Shown here one piece after another: positions 8,282 to 16,749 of a DNA stretch of 51,178 bases. The notes below the pieces were generated by a model. The model was given only the letters and a program-made list of their open reading frames with translations, was not told the DNA's origin and searched no databases. The DNA lies in assembly GCA_016874775.1 (NCBI GenBank), contig VGTJ01000013.1, positions 1 through 51,178 of the forward strand, written 5' to 3'. The position numbers were made by a program, and so were the translations under genes. Source of the DNA: Deltaproteobacteria bacterium. GTDB lineage: Bacteria > Desulfobacterota > Binatia > Bin18. Each line of letters begins with the position of its first letter. Positions within the stretch are counted from its first letter, which is position 1.

Positions 8282-8692
8282 ATGATAGTTTCCCCATCAT
8301 CACTATTTGATCTCCTATCGACCTATGTCCATCTCAAAGATGGAACTGGTGCTGTGCCAATCGCAGTAGGGGCAGATTTCTGGGAAACGATTGACAAACG
8401 AACTGAACTGCACAGCGGACGACTCGTAACGCTCTTCCACATCCAAAGCACTGATGAGTGGACCAACTGGGAAGTACATCCGGCTGGTGACGAACTTGTG
8501 TGCCTTCTTTCGGGAGCGATCGATCTGATTCTACAAGAAGAGGGTGGCGAGCGAATCGTCGAACTCCGATCCAGAGCTGCCAGCATTATCCCGCGCAGTG
8601 TGTGGCATCGTGCCATCGTTCATACACCTAGTGAGGTGATGTTTATCACTCCCGGTGCAGGAACACAGCTTCGACCTGTCAAAGAAATATAA
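8282..8692 (+). CDS. Cupin-domain protein
   Basis: About 136 residues. The cupin barrel is seen in LVTLFHIQSTDEWTNWEVHP, GDELVCLLSGAIDLILQ and AASIIPRSVWHRAIVH. The first motif lacks the usual H-x-H pair (W-E-V-H-P) but Glu and His positions remain, so metal binding is plausible. Start chosen at 8282 because AGGAG abuts the earlier ATG at 8276. No partner indicates a substrate. Confidence 0.82.
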   Translation: MIVSPSSLFDLLSTYVHLKDGTGAVPIAVGADFWETIDKRTELHSGRLVTLFHIQSTDEWTNWEVHPAGDELVCLLSGAIDLILQEEGGERIVELRSRAASIIPRSVWHRAIVHTPSEVMFITPGAGTQLRPVKEI

Positions 8693-8747
8693 CAGATTTC
8701 AGTAGTGCTCTCTTTTCTTGGTTGAGCGAGTGAGTCAGGAGTCTCAC

Positions 8748-9359
8748 ATGGCGACCATAAATACAATCCTTCAGTCGGTTTTGTGGCGTAGGCTCGACGT
8801 ACCAGGGCACGACGCCTGTGCTCTCTGGCATGTTGATGACGGCTGGCGTTTAGCGGGGACGGCGATGTTTCGCACGGAAGAGGGCCGACCCTGCCATCTG
8901 AGCTACGTAGTGCATTGTGATTCTTCCTGGCGTACTCGATCTGCCTCGGTTAGTGGGTGGCTTGGCCAGACTCTAGTGCAGATTGCCCTTGAAGTCCTGC
9001 CTGGGGAGCGTTGGACGTTGAATGGTGAAGTACAAGGAGAGGAAACTCTGGGTCTCATGGATATCGACCTTGGTTTTACTCCAGCTACCAATCTCGTTCA
9101 GTTCCAGCGTTTATCCCTATCTGTTGGTGATAAAATCGAAGCACCCGTCATGTATCTTCATTTCCCTGAATTGACGCTGGGTAGATTAGATCATTGCTAT
9201 CATCGTATTGCTTTCGACAAATATGACTATCAAGCCCCACGCTTCGGTTACGCAGCTATCTTGCGGGTGTCTGACATGGGATTTGTGACCGACTATCCTG
9301 GATTGTGGACCGTTGAGGAGATCCACTCACAACACGAGGATTCACGTAAGCACGAGTAG
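8748..9359 (+). CDS. Putative glycolipid-binding domain protein (PF06475/DUF1089 type)
   Basis: 203 residues from the ATG at 8748, behind CAGGAG. The pattern WRRLDVPGHDACALWHVDDGWRL..., followed by LSYVVHCDSSWRTRSASVSG, DIDLGFTPATNLVQFQRL and VMYLHFPELTLGRLDHCYHRI, is that of the 'putative glycolipid-binding' family. Despite the name, no function is established for most members. The stop lies 8 nt before the GNAT start, so the two are probably co-transcribed. Confidence 0.8.
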   Translation: MATINTILQSVLWRRLDVPGHDACALWHVDDGWRLAGTAMFRTEEGRPCHLSYVVHCDSSWRTRSASVSGWLGQTLVQIALEVLPGERWTLNGEVQGEETLGLMDIDLGFTPATNLVQFQRLSLSVGDKIEAPVMYLHFPELTLGRLDHCYHRIAFDKYDYQAPRFGYAAILRVSDMGFVTDYPGLWTVEEIHSQHEDSRKHE

Positions 9360-9367
9360 AGGAGAAC

Positions 9368-10018
9368 ATGACGATGCGACGCGAATCATCGGCAAGTCAG
9401 AAACGCCAAGAGCGAGAGAAAAACGAGTCACTTGTCTTTCGACCATTGACGCCACGCCTCATGGATGTGCTAGGGACTGTGTTGCGTGGAAGCTGGGGCA
9501 CAGGGTGCTGGTGCATGTATCCACGCCTTACTGATACTCAGATGCGTGCATTGCCTGGCTTTGGGTCTTTGAACCAACGTCGACGTGAGGCAATGACGCA
9601 ACTCGCCAGACGCCGCCGTGCTCCGGGAATTGTGGCATTCGAGGGAGATGAACCTGTTGGTTGGGTAGCTATTGCTCCGCGCACTGAACTATTGCGTGTC
9701 GAGTCATCACGGGCGACGCCTCGTATCGATGATGAAGATGTATGGGTGATTCCGTGCGTCACTGTTGGTAAGACCGCTCGGGGCCGAGGGATTGCAGTTG
9801 CGTTGATCAAGGAGGCTGTAGCGTACGCGTTTAAGCATGGCGCGCCAGTCGTCGAGGCGTATCCACGCGCAGGCGATACGCGTACGAGTAACGACAACGC
9901 CTACTTTGGCACGGAGCCGCTTTTTCGTCGCGCTGGATTTCGCGTGGTTCGTACGCCTCCAGAGGATCTTCCACGTAATTGGGTGCCGCGCGTGACGATG
10001 CGGTACGTTGAGAGCTAG
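9368..10018 (+). CDS. GNAT family N-acetyltransferase
   Basis: 216 residues, preceded by GAGGAGA. Residues about 95-180 hold the acetyl-CoA site: VWVIPCVTVGKTARGRGIAV is strand 4 plus the R-G-R-G-I/A pyrophosphate loop, followed by an ALIKEAVAYAFKHGA helix and EPLFRRAGFRVV. The N-terminal third has a Trp/Cys-rich WGTGCWCMYPRL segment seen in a subset of uncharacterised GNATs. Substrate unknown. The gene overlaps nothing and sits just upstream of the DarTG pair. Confidence 0.88.
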   Translation: MTMRRESSASQKRQEREKNESLVFRPLTPRLMDVLGTVLRGSWGTGCWCMYPRLTDTQMRALPGFGSLNQRRREAMTQLARRRRAPGIVAFEGDEPVGWVAIAPRTELLRVESSRATPRIDDEDVWVIPCVTVGKTARGRGIAVALIKEAVAYAFKHGAPVVEAYPRAGDTRTSNDNAYFGTEPLFRRAGFRVVRTPPEDLPRNWVPRVTMRYVES

Positions 10019-10067
10019 CAGGAGGGCTTCTAGATAAACACGGAGAAGAGGTTTAAGAAAGTAAAAA

Positions 10068-10730
10068 ATGGTGGTTCCTGCGCAGCCAAAAATTTACCAT
10101 ATCGTGCATGTGGACCGGCTACCATCGATTATCGCAGCTGGCTGTCTGTGGTGCGATGCGGAGATCATTCAGCGTGCACCGTTGGGAACGACCATTGGTA
10201 TGAGTGATATAAAGCAACGACGACTCAAGGAGTTGACTCTAACCAGTCACCAAGGGTTGCATGTCGGTGACTGTGTGCCGTTCTATTTTTGTCCGCGGTC
10301 GGTTATGCTTTATTTAATCCATCAGGCGAATCATCCGAAGTTGGATTATCGCGGTGGGCAAGGTCCAATCGTACATTTGGAGGCTGATCTTCGCGCTTCT
10401 GTTGCGTGGGCTCCACGAAATAACCAGCGTTGGGCTTTTACCCTGTCAAATGCCGGAGCGTATTATTTCGAGGACCGCTGTGACTTAGCTCACTTGTATG
10501 AAATCAACTGTGAGGCTGTACAGACCAATCGATGGAGTGGGAACGGGATTGCCTCGTCAACTAAGGAAGGGAAACAGGCCGAGTTTCTAATGGAGCATAA
10601 TTTCCCTTTGGCGTTGGTCGAACGAATAGGAGTAGCTTCATTGGGAGTCCATCAGCAGGTGACCGGTGCATTGCGAGAGAATAATTATCGACCGCTGGTC
10701 GAGATCAAACCAGAATGGTACTACCCGTAA
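10068..10730 (+). CDS. darT: DarT-like toxin: NAD-dependent DNA thymidine ADP-ribosyltransferase
   Basis: 220 residues, full length for DarT (DUF4433). DarT transfers ADP-ribose from NAD+ to thymidines in single-stranded DNA, blocking replication; it acts as a toxin and in anti-phage defence. Seen here: an N-terminal KIYHIVHVDRLPSII (NAD-contacting His and strand), the arginine in the IKQRRLKELTL region, PFYFCPRSVMLY (family hallmark) and KQAEFLME, in which Glu172 fits the catalytic Glu. The following gene encodes the matching macro-domain antitoxin 13 nt downstream. The RBS is weak (AAGAAAG), as would suit low toxin expression. All recognisable active-site residues are present, so it is probably active. 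Confidence 0.92.
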   Translation: MVVPAQPKIYHIVHVDRLPSIIAAGCLWCDAEIIQRAPLGTTIGMSDIKQRRLKELTLTSHQGLHVGDCVPFYFCPRSVMLYLIHQANHPKLDYRGGQGPIVHLEADLRASVAWAPRNNQRWAFTLSNAGAYYFEDRCDLAHLYEINCEAVQTNRWSGNGIASSTKEGKQAEFLMEHNFPLALVERIGVASLGVHQQVTGALRENNYRPLVEIKPEWYYP

Positions 10731-10743
10731 GAAGGCGGCGAAG

Positions 10744-11805
10744 ATGATTGAATACAAGTGTGGCGATATTTTGCGAGAAGACGCGGAAGCCCTCGTTAAT
10801 ACGGTAAACTGTGTTGGGGTAATGGGTCGTGGTATCGCGCTTCAATTTAAGAATGCCTTTCCTGAGAACTTTCAGGCCTACGCCGCAGCCTGCAAAAATG
10901 AATCGGTACAACCAGGCCGAATGTTCGTATTCGAGACTGGACAACTGACTAACCCACGTTACATCATCAATTTTCCTACTAAGCGACATTGGCGCGGCAA
11001 GAGCCGCTTAAGCGATATAGAGGCAGGTCTAAAGTCGCTGGTTGAAACAATACGACGATACAACATCCGCTCCATTGCGATGCCGCCTTTGGGGTGCGGA
11101 TTGGGTGGGCTCGACTGGTCAGGGGTCAGACCACGTATTGCGGCGGCTCTGCAATCGCTTACGGATGTGCACGTGATTGTTTATGAACCCAACGGAGCAC
11201 CTGCGGCAGAGAAAATGGTACATACCCGAGAGGTGCCGACTATGACTGCAGGGCGAGCGGCGCTAGTGGAATTGATGAGTCGTTACCTTGGTGGCCTACT
11301 CGATCCCTTCGTCACTCTCTTGGAAGTGCACAAACTGATGTATTTCCTGCAGGAGGCTGGCGAGCCGTTGCGGCTGAAGTACAAGAAAGCCCCTTATGGT
11401 CCTTATGCTGAAAATCTTAGTCACGTCTTGCGTGATATTGAGGGGCACCTTGTTTCTGGCTATGCCGATGGTGGTGACACACCGAACAAACAGCTCAAGC
11501 TGGTACCAGGAGCAATTGAGGATACCACAACGTTCCTGCAGCAGCATCCTAATACTCGAACTCGCTTTGACAGGGTTGCAGATCTGGTAGAGGGGTTCGA
11601 GTCGCCCTTTGGCCTGGAGCTTTTGTCTACAGTCCACTGGGTAATGAAACGCGAGTCCGTTAGCTCTGTGGACGAGGTGGTTACTCACACGTACGCTTGG
11701 AACAGTCGAAAGCGACAATTTACCTCTCGACAGATTGCTCTGGCTGTGGATGTGCTGTCGAACAAGGGATGGGCCAAAAAACTGGAACCGAGAATGCGCC
11801 CATAA
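10744..11805 (+). CDS. darG: DarG antitoxin: macrodomain DNA ADP-ribosylglycohydrolase
   Basis: 353 residues. The macro domain (about 1-155) has the ADP-ribose loops NTVNCVGVMGRGIALQFK and MPPLGCGLGGLDW; it removes the ADP-ribose that DarT adds to DNA. The C-terminal domain (about 165-353) carries LLEVHKLMYFLQEAGEPLRLKY-type helices and a KAPYGPYAENL motif, the part that binds and inhibits DarT in known DarG proteins. The start is the ATG at 10744, 13 nt after the darT stop; an earlier in-frame ATG inside darT (10666) would add residues absent from DarG. Order and spacing match the classic toxin-first darTG operon. Confidence 0.93.
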   Translation: MIEYKCGDILREDAEALVNTVNCVGVMGRGIALQFKNAFPENFQAYAAACKNESVQPGRMFVFETGQLTNPRYIINFPTKRHWRGKSRLSDIEAGLKSLVETIRRYNIRSIAMPPLGCGLGGLDWSGVRPRIAAALQSLTDVHVIVYEPNGAPAAEKMVHTREVPTMTAGRAALVELMSRYLGGLLDPFVTLLEVHKLMYFLQEAGEPLRLKYKKAPYGPYAENLSHVLRDIEGHLVSGYADGGDTPNKQLKLVPGAIEDTTTFLQQHPNTRTRFDRVADLVEGFESPFGLELLSTVHWVMKRESVSSVDEVVTHTYAWNSRKRQFTSRQIALAVDVLSNKGWAKKLEPRMRP

Positions 11806-11975
11806 GACCAGGCTCTAACAGGGATGGGAATCGGTATCCTCTTGTGAGGTTATCTGGCCGATCTGCATGTGTATGCTTTGGAACCTCGGTATCTTGTTCG
11901 TTTGGCAATGCATGCATTCAAGTATCGTATGCGTACGGGTAGACACTGGCACCAATACGCGTCCGACTGCAGATT

Positions 11976-12383
11976 ATGGCTGTACTGAAGATCGCTGCTG
12001 TCTACTTTTCCCTCGTGTTCGGTACTGGGTTTGTGCTGGGCATACTCCGTGTCTTAGTGCTTGTTCCTTTGGTTGGTACACGCGCGGCTGAGCTGATCGA
12101 AATGCCTTTTATGCTGCTGGCGATTATGGTTGCCGCACGCTGGTTGTATCGTCGATTTGCGACGGCAATTACCCTGCACGCCTGGCTCGCGGTCGGCCTT
12201 CTTGCGATGGGTCTCGTTCTTGTTGCCGACGTGTTTGTTGGTGTCGGTCTGCGAGGAATGGCACTGACCGAAGTTATGTTCAATCGCGATCCGGTGTCAG
12301 GGACAGTGTACTATGTACTGCTGGTCGTGTTTGCACTGATGCCGTACTGCGTCGCGCGCTTCTTTCCTAAATTTTCTCCATAA
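11976..12383 (+). CDS. Four-helix membrane protein of unknown function
   Basis: 135 residues with four hydrophobic helices (about 5-30, 42-58, 68-90 and 108-130), short charged loops and no signal peptide. I do not recognise a family. The ATG has no strong Shine-Dalgarno. It follows darG by 170 nt but has no feature of a toxin-antitoxin part, and it is convergent with the next gene. Confidence 0.65.
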   Translation: MAVLKIAAVYFSLVFGTGFVLGILRVLVLVPLVGTRAAELIEMPFMLLAIMVAARWLYRRFATAITLHAWLAVGLLAMGLVLVADVFVGVGLRGMALTEVMFNRDPVSGTVYYVLLVVFALMPYCVARFFPKFSP

Positions 12384-12401
12384 ACAACTGACACGGCCCG
12401 T

Positions 12402-13076
12402 TTATGAGGATTCCTTGGGATGGTGTGGCCGTTGATAGGCGCTGACATAGGACGGGATAGCAATCGTAGGGGCAAGCCGAGAGTCAGCAACCGGCATTTG
12501 TGGTGTCAAGCGTAACGGCAATTCTCCAGCCCAACATGACAACTGGTAATCTTCCTCATCATCAAGTGGCGGACCGGTACGAATTTTTGCTGAGACCTCT
12601 TCGAGGGGGAGTCGCAACACACTGGTTGCTTTGAGCTCTTGTTCATTGGGCCAGCGCACCTCATCCCAGCGTTGTGGCGCGACATGATCAACCACAGCTT
12701 TGAGCGCGTCATACTTCTCTTGTGGATCGATCACTTCGTGAGCCATGCCAAGGACGAGGGCCGAGCGATAGTTCATCGAGTGATGAAATGCCGAACGTGC
12801 CAGCACGAGTCCATCAAGAATCGTTACCGTCACACACATCTGTACCCCTTGTTTCAGATTGCGCAACATACGGCTGGCGCTGGAGCCGTGGACATAGAGT
12901 CGATCGTCGAGCCGTGCGTGAATCGTCGGAATGACGTAGGGTTGGTCATCAACCGTGAACCCGACATGGCAGTATAAGCCTTCATCAAGAATGGCGTGGA
13001 CAACTGCGCGATCATACGCTGCGCGTTTTGGCATGCGGTGCAACGTGGTGCGCTCGGTCGGGGTGAATTGTGACAT
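12402..13076 (-). CDS. PNPOx-like flavin protein (Pyridox_ox_2 type)
   Basis: 224 residues. RAAYDRAVVHAILDEGLYCHVG, QPYVIPTIHARLDDRLYVHG and SRMLRNLKQGVQMCVTVT are the FMN-binding split-barrel motifs of the nitroimidazole-resistance/pyridoxamine-oxidase-like family. MNYRSALVLGMAHEV is the next strand. It faces a MocR-type regulator with start codons 37 nt apart, the arrangement in which MocR proteins usually control their divergent neighbour, so it is a likely target and may act on a B6 vitamer or other amine. The reaction is unproven. Confidence 0.87.
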   Translation of the reverse strand: MSQFTPTERTTLHRMPKRAAYDRAVVHAILDEGLYCHVGFTVDDQPYVIPTIHARLDDRLYVHGSSASRMLRNLKQGVQMCVTVTILDGLVLARSAFHHSMNYRSALVLGMAHEVIDPQEKYDALKAVVDHVAPQRWDEVRWPNEQELKATSVLRLPLEEVSAKIRTGPPLDDEEDYQLSCWAGELPLRLTPQMPVADSRLAPTIAIPSYVSAYQRPHHPKESS

Positions 13077-13095
13077 TGCGTGATCCTTTCTTATT

Positions 13096-13129
13096 TGTTA
13101 CAGTACAAAAATATGAAAGTAGTGTTACA
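13096..13129 (+). promoter_or_regulatory. Candidate MocR operator: direct repeat TGTTACA
   Basis: TGTTACA at 13096-13102 and again at 13123-13129, 27 nt apart, between the divergent PNPOx-like and MocR genes. TTGTTACAGTACAA is also partly palindromic. MocR regulators typically bind spaced direct repeats. If the MocR start is the ATG at 13113, the second copy lies inside its coding start. Confidence 0.4.
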
Positions 13130-14441
13130 ATATCTAATCGCTGGAGATGATGCAAGAACCATTGTCGACAGCATCGAAGACGGGGTGCAGAAAGGAAGTA
13201 TTCCCAATGGTGCGATGCTTCCTACGGTGCGGGCTTTAGCTACTGCACTGAGAGTGAGCCCCACGACTGTTGCTGCCGCGTATCGCACTTTGCGAACGCG
13301 AGGAGTATTGAGTGCGCAAGGACGGCGTGGGACGCGGATCAGCGCGCGACCTCCGGTTGCGAGTCGTCCGGCGGTATCAATTCCGCGCGGTTTACGGAAT
13401 CTTATTCAAGGCAGTCCAGATCCGCAGTTACTGCCAGACCTCCGCGCACTCGCACCGAAGCTTGTGCTTCGTCCACGTTTGTATGGTGAAGTGACCAATC
13501 GACCACAACTTCTCGCTTTGGCTGCTGAGCAATTCGAAGCTGATCGTATTCCCACAACAGCATTGGCGATTATGGGTGGCGCACTTGATGCGGTTGAACG
13601 GGTACTGCAGGCTCACGCTCGTACGGGGGATCGTGTCGCCGTCGAAGATCCAGGCTACAGTGAGGTCTTCGATCTGTTCGGCGCGTTAGGTTTGATTGCT
13701 GAACCAGTGCCGATTGATGATCGCGGATTGCTTCCGGTTCCCCTTGAACAGGTACTGAAGAGTGGAGTAGTTGCTTGTATTCTCACTCCGCGCGCACAAA
13801 ACCCCACTGGTGCGGCGCTTGATGAGCAGCGTGCTAGAGAGCTGAGAAAAGTCTTCGACAAATACGATGACGTTCTGGTCATTGAAGACGATCATGCCGG
13901 TCCAGTGGCTGGTGTTCCTGCCTTCACAGTCTGTCATCCGAAGAAACTACGCTGGGCGGTAGTTCGCTCAGTATCAAAGTCACTCGGACCTGACTTACGG
14001 CTGGCAGTCGTCGTAGGCGACACCACGACCATCGCCCGTGTCGAGGGTCGACAAAGCCTCGGGGCAGGGTGGGTGAGTCACATTCTGCAAGAGATTGTCG
14101 AAAATCTGTGGTCAGACGCCGCGACAACAAAGAAGCTGCAAGTTGCAGCAAAGACCTATACGGAACGAAGAAACGCGTTAATTCAGGCCCTCAAACTACA
14201 CGGCATTGCCGCACATGGTCGCTCGGGGCTGAATGTATGGATTCCTGTACGTGAAGAAGGAAGCTTGATTACCAGCCTCTCCGCGGCTGGATGGGCTGTA
14301 CGCGGTGGCGAGCGTTACCGTATCAAAAGCCCGCCGGCGATTCGCGTGACGATCTCTACTTTACAACCCACGGAAGCTATCCGCTTGGCCGAAGACATCG
14401 CGCAGAACCTACAGCCGGACCGACGAACGCATTCGGTGTAG
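13113..14441 (+). CDS. MocR/PdxR-type regulator (GntR helix-turn-helix plus aminotransferase fold)
   Basis: About 442 residues. The N-terminal winged helix (about 10-75) has GSIPNGAMLPTVRALATAL and SPTTVAAAYRTLRTRGVL, the GntR signature. The rest is a type I aminotransferase fold with Lys289 (SVSKSLGPDLRL) to hold PLP, CILTPRAQNPTGAAL and VIEDDHAGP. Such proteins sense PLP or an amino compound and switch a divergent gene, here the PNPOx-like one. The start is uncertain: a GTG at 13080 is also in frame, neither has a clear RBS, and the ATG at 13113 leaves more room for promoters. In the canonical YSEVF..NPTG order nothing is missing. Confidence 0.9.
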   Translation: MKVVLQYLIAGDDARTIVDSIEDGVQKGSIPNGAMLPTVRALATALRVSPTTVAAAYRTLRTRGVLSAQGRRGTRISARPPVASRPAVSIPRGLRNLIQGSPDPQLLPDLRALAPKLVLRPRLYGEVTNRPQLLALAAEQFEADRIPTTALAIMGGALDAVERVLQAHARTGDRVAVEDPGYSEVFDLFGALGLIAEPVPIDDRGLLPVPLEQVLKSGVVACILTPRAQNPTGAALDEQRARELRKVFDKYDDVLVIEDDHAGPVAGVPAFTVCHPKKLRWAVVRSVSKSLGPDLRLAVVVGDTTTIARVEGRQSLGAGWVSHILQEIVENLWSDAATTKKLQVAAKTYTERRNALIQALKLHGIAAHGRSGLNVWIPVREEGSLITSLSAAGWAVRGGERYRIKSPPAIRVTISTLQPTEAIRLAEDIAQNLQPDRRTHSV

Positions 14442-14444
14442 CGC

Positions 14445-15599
14445 TTAGAAGAGCGGACTGGTCGCTTTCATCCCAAACCGTACTCGCCCACTATCTTCTA
14501 TCCATTTGTGTGAGAGAATCATATGCTGTGCAATCACATGAACGTCGCGATGGGCGCGCTCAAGTGGACAATCGACATACAGCGATGACGTAGCGGCTGC
14601 TTCATACATGGCTGTCACGGTACTCTTCGCTGTGCGTGCGGCATGAATCGCCGCTTCCCATAGTCGTGCCCGCTGCTGTTCGGTTGCTGGGGTGCCTTGC
14701 TTGCTCACACTCCATAGGTTGCCAAGAACATGGTGCAAAAAGAGTCGCGCTGAGTCTACTGCCGCTATCGCCGAAGCAAGTTTCGCTTGCACTTCAGGTC
14801 GGTCGCGTATGCCTGGACCGAGGTCGGCTTGGACTTTTGAGGAAGCAAGGGCGAGCAAAGTGTCGATCGCAGTCTGTGCGAGTCCCAGACACATCGCGGC
14901 ACACCAGGACGACATCATGGCCGCAAACGGCATGCGATACAGCGGTCGATCGAGTTGACTGACATCAGCGAACAAGTGTGTTCGTTCCATGGGAACAAAC
15001 ACATCGTCTACCACAACATCGTGACTACCCGTCCCACGCAGGCCGCCGACATGCCAGGTGTCTAAGATCCGATACGAACCCTTGGGTACATACGCCATCC
15101 GTAACTCAGGAGCCCCCGAGGCTCGCAGACGTGGAGTATGCCCTTCAGTGACGACATTCGCCAATACAATCCAGTCGGCCAACTCACAACCAGAGACGAG
15201 CGACCATTGTCCCGATACACGAAATCCACCGTTGGTGACAACCGCTTTCCCGGTCGGGCGCGTTGAGTTGGCGAAGAGGTAACGAGGATTGTGAAAAAGC
15301 TCTGCCCGCACGGAGTCAGAGAGAAAGTGACTGAGCAAAGCTGGAAGCGCGTTGTTCCAGGCAATCCAGGCGACCGATGCTTCAGCAGAGGCAAGTTCCT
15401 CGTACACTTGTAGAGCAACAACTGGGTCTACCTCATGGCCACCAAGACTGGCTGGTACCGCCAAGCGACACAGACCAGTATCAATGAGTCCGGCAACTAC
15501 TGATGGAGCTAACCGACGGGTGTTTTCTGTTTCCTTCCGCACGGCTAGAATCGTGGGCCTCAGTGTTCGCGCTGCCTGCAACGGATCGTGCTGTATCAT
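14445..15599 (-). CDS. Acyl-CoA-dehydrogenase-like flavin monooxygenase (group D)
   Basis: 384 residues with GGAGGA 8 nt before the ATG. The fold is that of acyl-CoA dehydrogenases: LAVPASLGGHEVDP, ASAEASVAWIAWNNAL, VSGQWSLVSGCELADWIVL, HVGGLRGTGSHDVVVDDVFVP, then the C-terminal four-helix bundle. The Trp-rich motif and absence of the catalytic Glu region typical of true dehydrogenases point to the HsaA/DszC/SgcC-like two-component monooxygenases, which use reduced flavin from a separate reductase. No intact reductase lies next to it; a broken FMN reductase is at 20417. It is convergent with the MocR gene, 3 nt apart. Confidence 0.85.
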   Translation of the reverse strand: MIQHDPLQAARTLRPTILAVRKETENTRRLAPSVVAGLIDTGLCRLAVPASLGGHEVDPVVALQVYEELASAEASVAWIAWNNALPALLSHFLSDSVRAELFHNPRYLFANSTRPTGKAVVTNGGFRVSGQWSLVSGCELADWIVLANVVTEGHTPRLRASGAPELRMAYVPKGSYRILDTWHVGGLRGTGSHDVVVDDVFVPMERTHLFADVSQLDRPLYRMPFAAMMSSWCAAMCLGLAQTAIDTLLALASSKVQADLGPGIRDRPEVQAKLASAIAAVDSARLFLHHVLGNLWSVSKQGTPATEQQRARLWEAAIHAARTAKSTVTAMYEAAATSSLYVDCPLERAHRDVHVIAQHMILSHKWIEDSGRVRFGMKATSPLF

Positions 15600-15681
15600 C
15601 GCGTCATTCCTCCGGTATTCGATTGTTGCGCTATCGTATTGCCGACACTCGTTCCTGTGAAATTCTTACTGCTCGTCTGTA

Positions 15682-16572
15682 TCAAATCGTCGGAACAGGC
15701 TCTACGAGTTCTGGATCAACAAATCCCACTCCCCAGGTATTGATGCCAACCGTACCCCGCTGTCTTTTGATATTACGCCAATGCCCCCCAGTAAAAACGA
15801 GCTGAACACCTCGTCTCTGGTCCCCAATTGTAAAGCACGGAGGAACAGGTTCAGGGAGGTCCGCTGCAGACACGTAGTAATCTGGCTGGTCACGACGCAC
15901 GGCATCACCGATAGGATTGAGCCACTCTGGGAGGCCACCCACAAGCGGGTAATACGGCTGAATGGTCGCGCCGCATGCGTCGCATGCATCTCGATCTGGG
16001 TTACTGCCGCGTAATGCGACGGTATAAACGAGATAAGCGGAGTGAATGAGTTCGAACATTTCTTTTGTGATCTTCGTTGGATTGCGCACCTTAACCTTAC
16101 GCCAGCGGAACAGTCGATGTTCTTGCGTAGTCAAGAGAGAGAGAAAGTCTTTTGAGAATACGTGAAATGTTGGTCCACGAGACATATCAAGTTGTGCTAA
16201 AGCACCATCACAACGCCGGGAAACAGCACTAGAGTAAGTCACCTCCATGACCCGTTTTGTCCGCTGACCCCGAGGAGTCAAGCATTCCGAACAACACCCT
16301 TCGCTAAACAGAGATGGGAGGTTTTGCACGGTTACTCCACCAACTGGAGACAAGAGCGTGAATACAGAAAGGAGACGAGCCTTGCCTGGTGGTGGTTGAT
16401 ACGGTGGGCGGCCTGCGGCTGCCTTGGCGCTCAGGCGGCGTCCAATGTCCACCAGATCATCAAGCATCTTCACAATTGGTTCCGATGCAGGTAACGGTGG
16501 GTTCAGTTGCGGATCGTGCGTTTGCGGCTTCCTCGCATTGGCAGAGTTTTTCGCGGGGCGTTGTTTTTTCAT
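15682..16572 (-). CDS. Unknown protein with paired Cys motifs
   Basis: 296 residues. I do not recognise it. Two Cys clusters, GCCSECLTPRG and DRDACDACGATIQPYYP, look like half-sites of one zinc ribbon held about 100 residues apart. Between them are an LFRWRKVKVR strand and a helical segment. C-terminal FTGGHWRNIKRQRG and TWGVGFVDPELVEP may be a small beta domain. The layout recalls double-CxxCG proteins of myxobacteria (some are immunity proteins) but I cannot match it to them. The N-terminal 40 residues are Pro/Lys-rich and disordered-looking. The RBS is weak; a 39-nt palindrome lies about 95 nt upstream. Confidence 0.65.
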   Translation of the reverse strand: MKKQRPAKNSANARKPQTHDPQLNPPLPASEPIVKMLDDLVDIGRRLSAKAAAGRPPYQPPPGKARLLSVFTLLSPVGGVTVQNLPSLFSEGCCSECLTPRGQRTKRVMEVTYSSAVSRRCDGALAQLDMSRGPTFHVFSKDFLSLLTTQEHRLFRWRKVKVRNPTKITKEMFELIHSAYLVYTVALRGSNPDRDACDACGATIQPYYPLVGGLPEWLNPIGDAVRRDQPDYYVSAADLPEPVPPCFTIGDQRRGVQLVFTGGHWRNIKRQRGTVGINTWGVGFVDPELVEPVPTI

Positions 16573-16666
16573 TTTAGGCTACTTCTTGATTGAGGTACCG
16601 CGAAATTCCATGCGTGACGCTTTTCGCCCTGACCGTAGTCAAGGAGGTCTCACCCTTCAGTAAGGG

Positions 16667-16705
16667 CCCATACAATTATGCATTTGAAATGCATAATTGT
16701 ATGGG
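16667..16705. repeat. 39-nt near-perfect palindrome
   Basis: Arms of 19 nt, CCCATACAATTATGCATTT (16667-16685) and its exact reverse complement (16687-16705), around a single G. It lies between the DJ-1-like stop and the start of the Cys-motif gene, both on the minus strand. It has no following T-run, so it is not an obvious terminator. It could be an extended operator or an mRNA hairpin. Confidence 0.9.
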
Positions 16706-16749
16706 TGGGTCATAGCGATGTTGCACTTGCTTGACGGAACCCGCCTACG

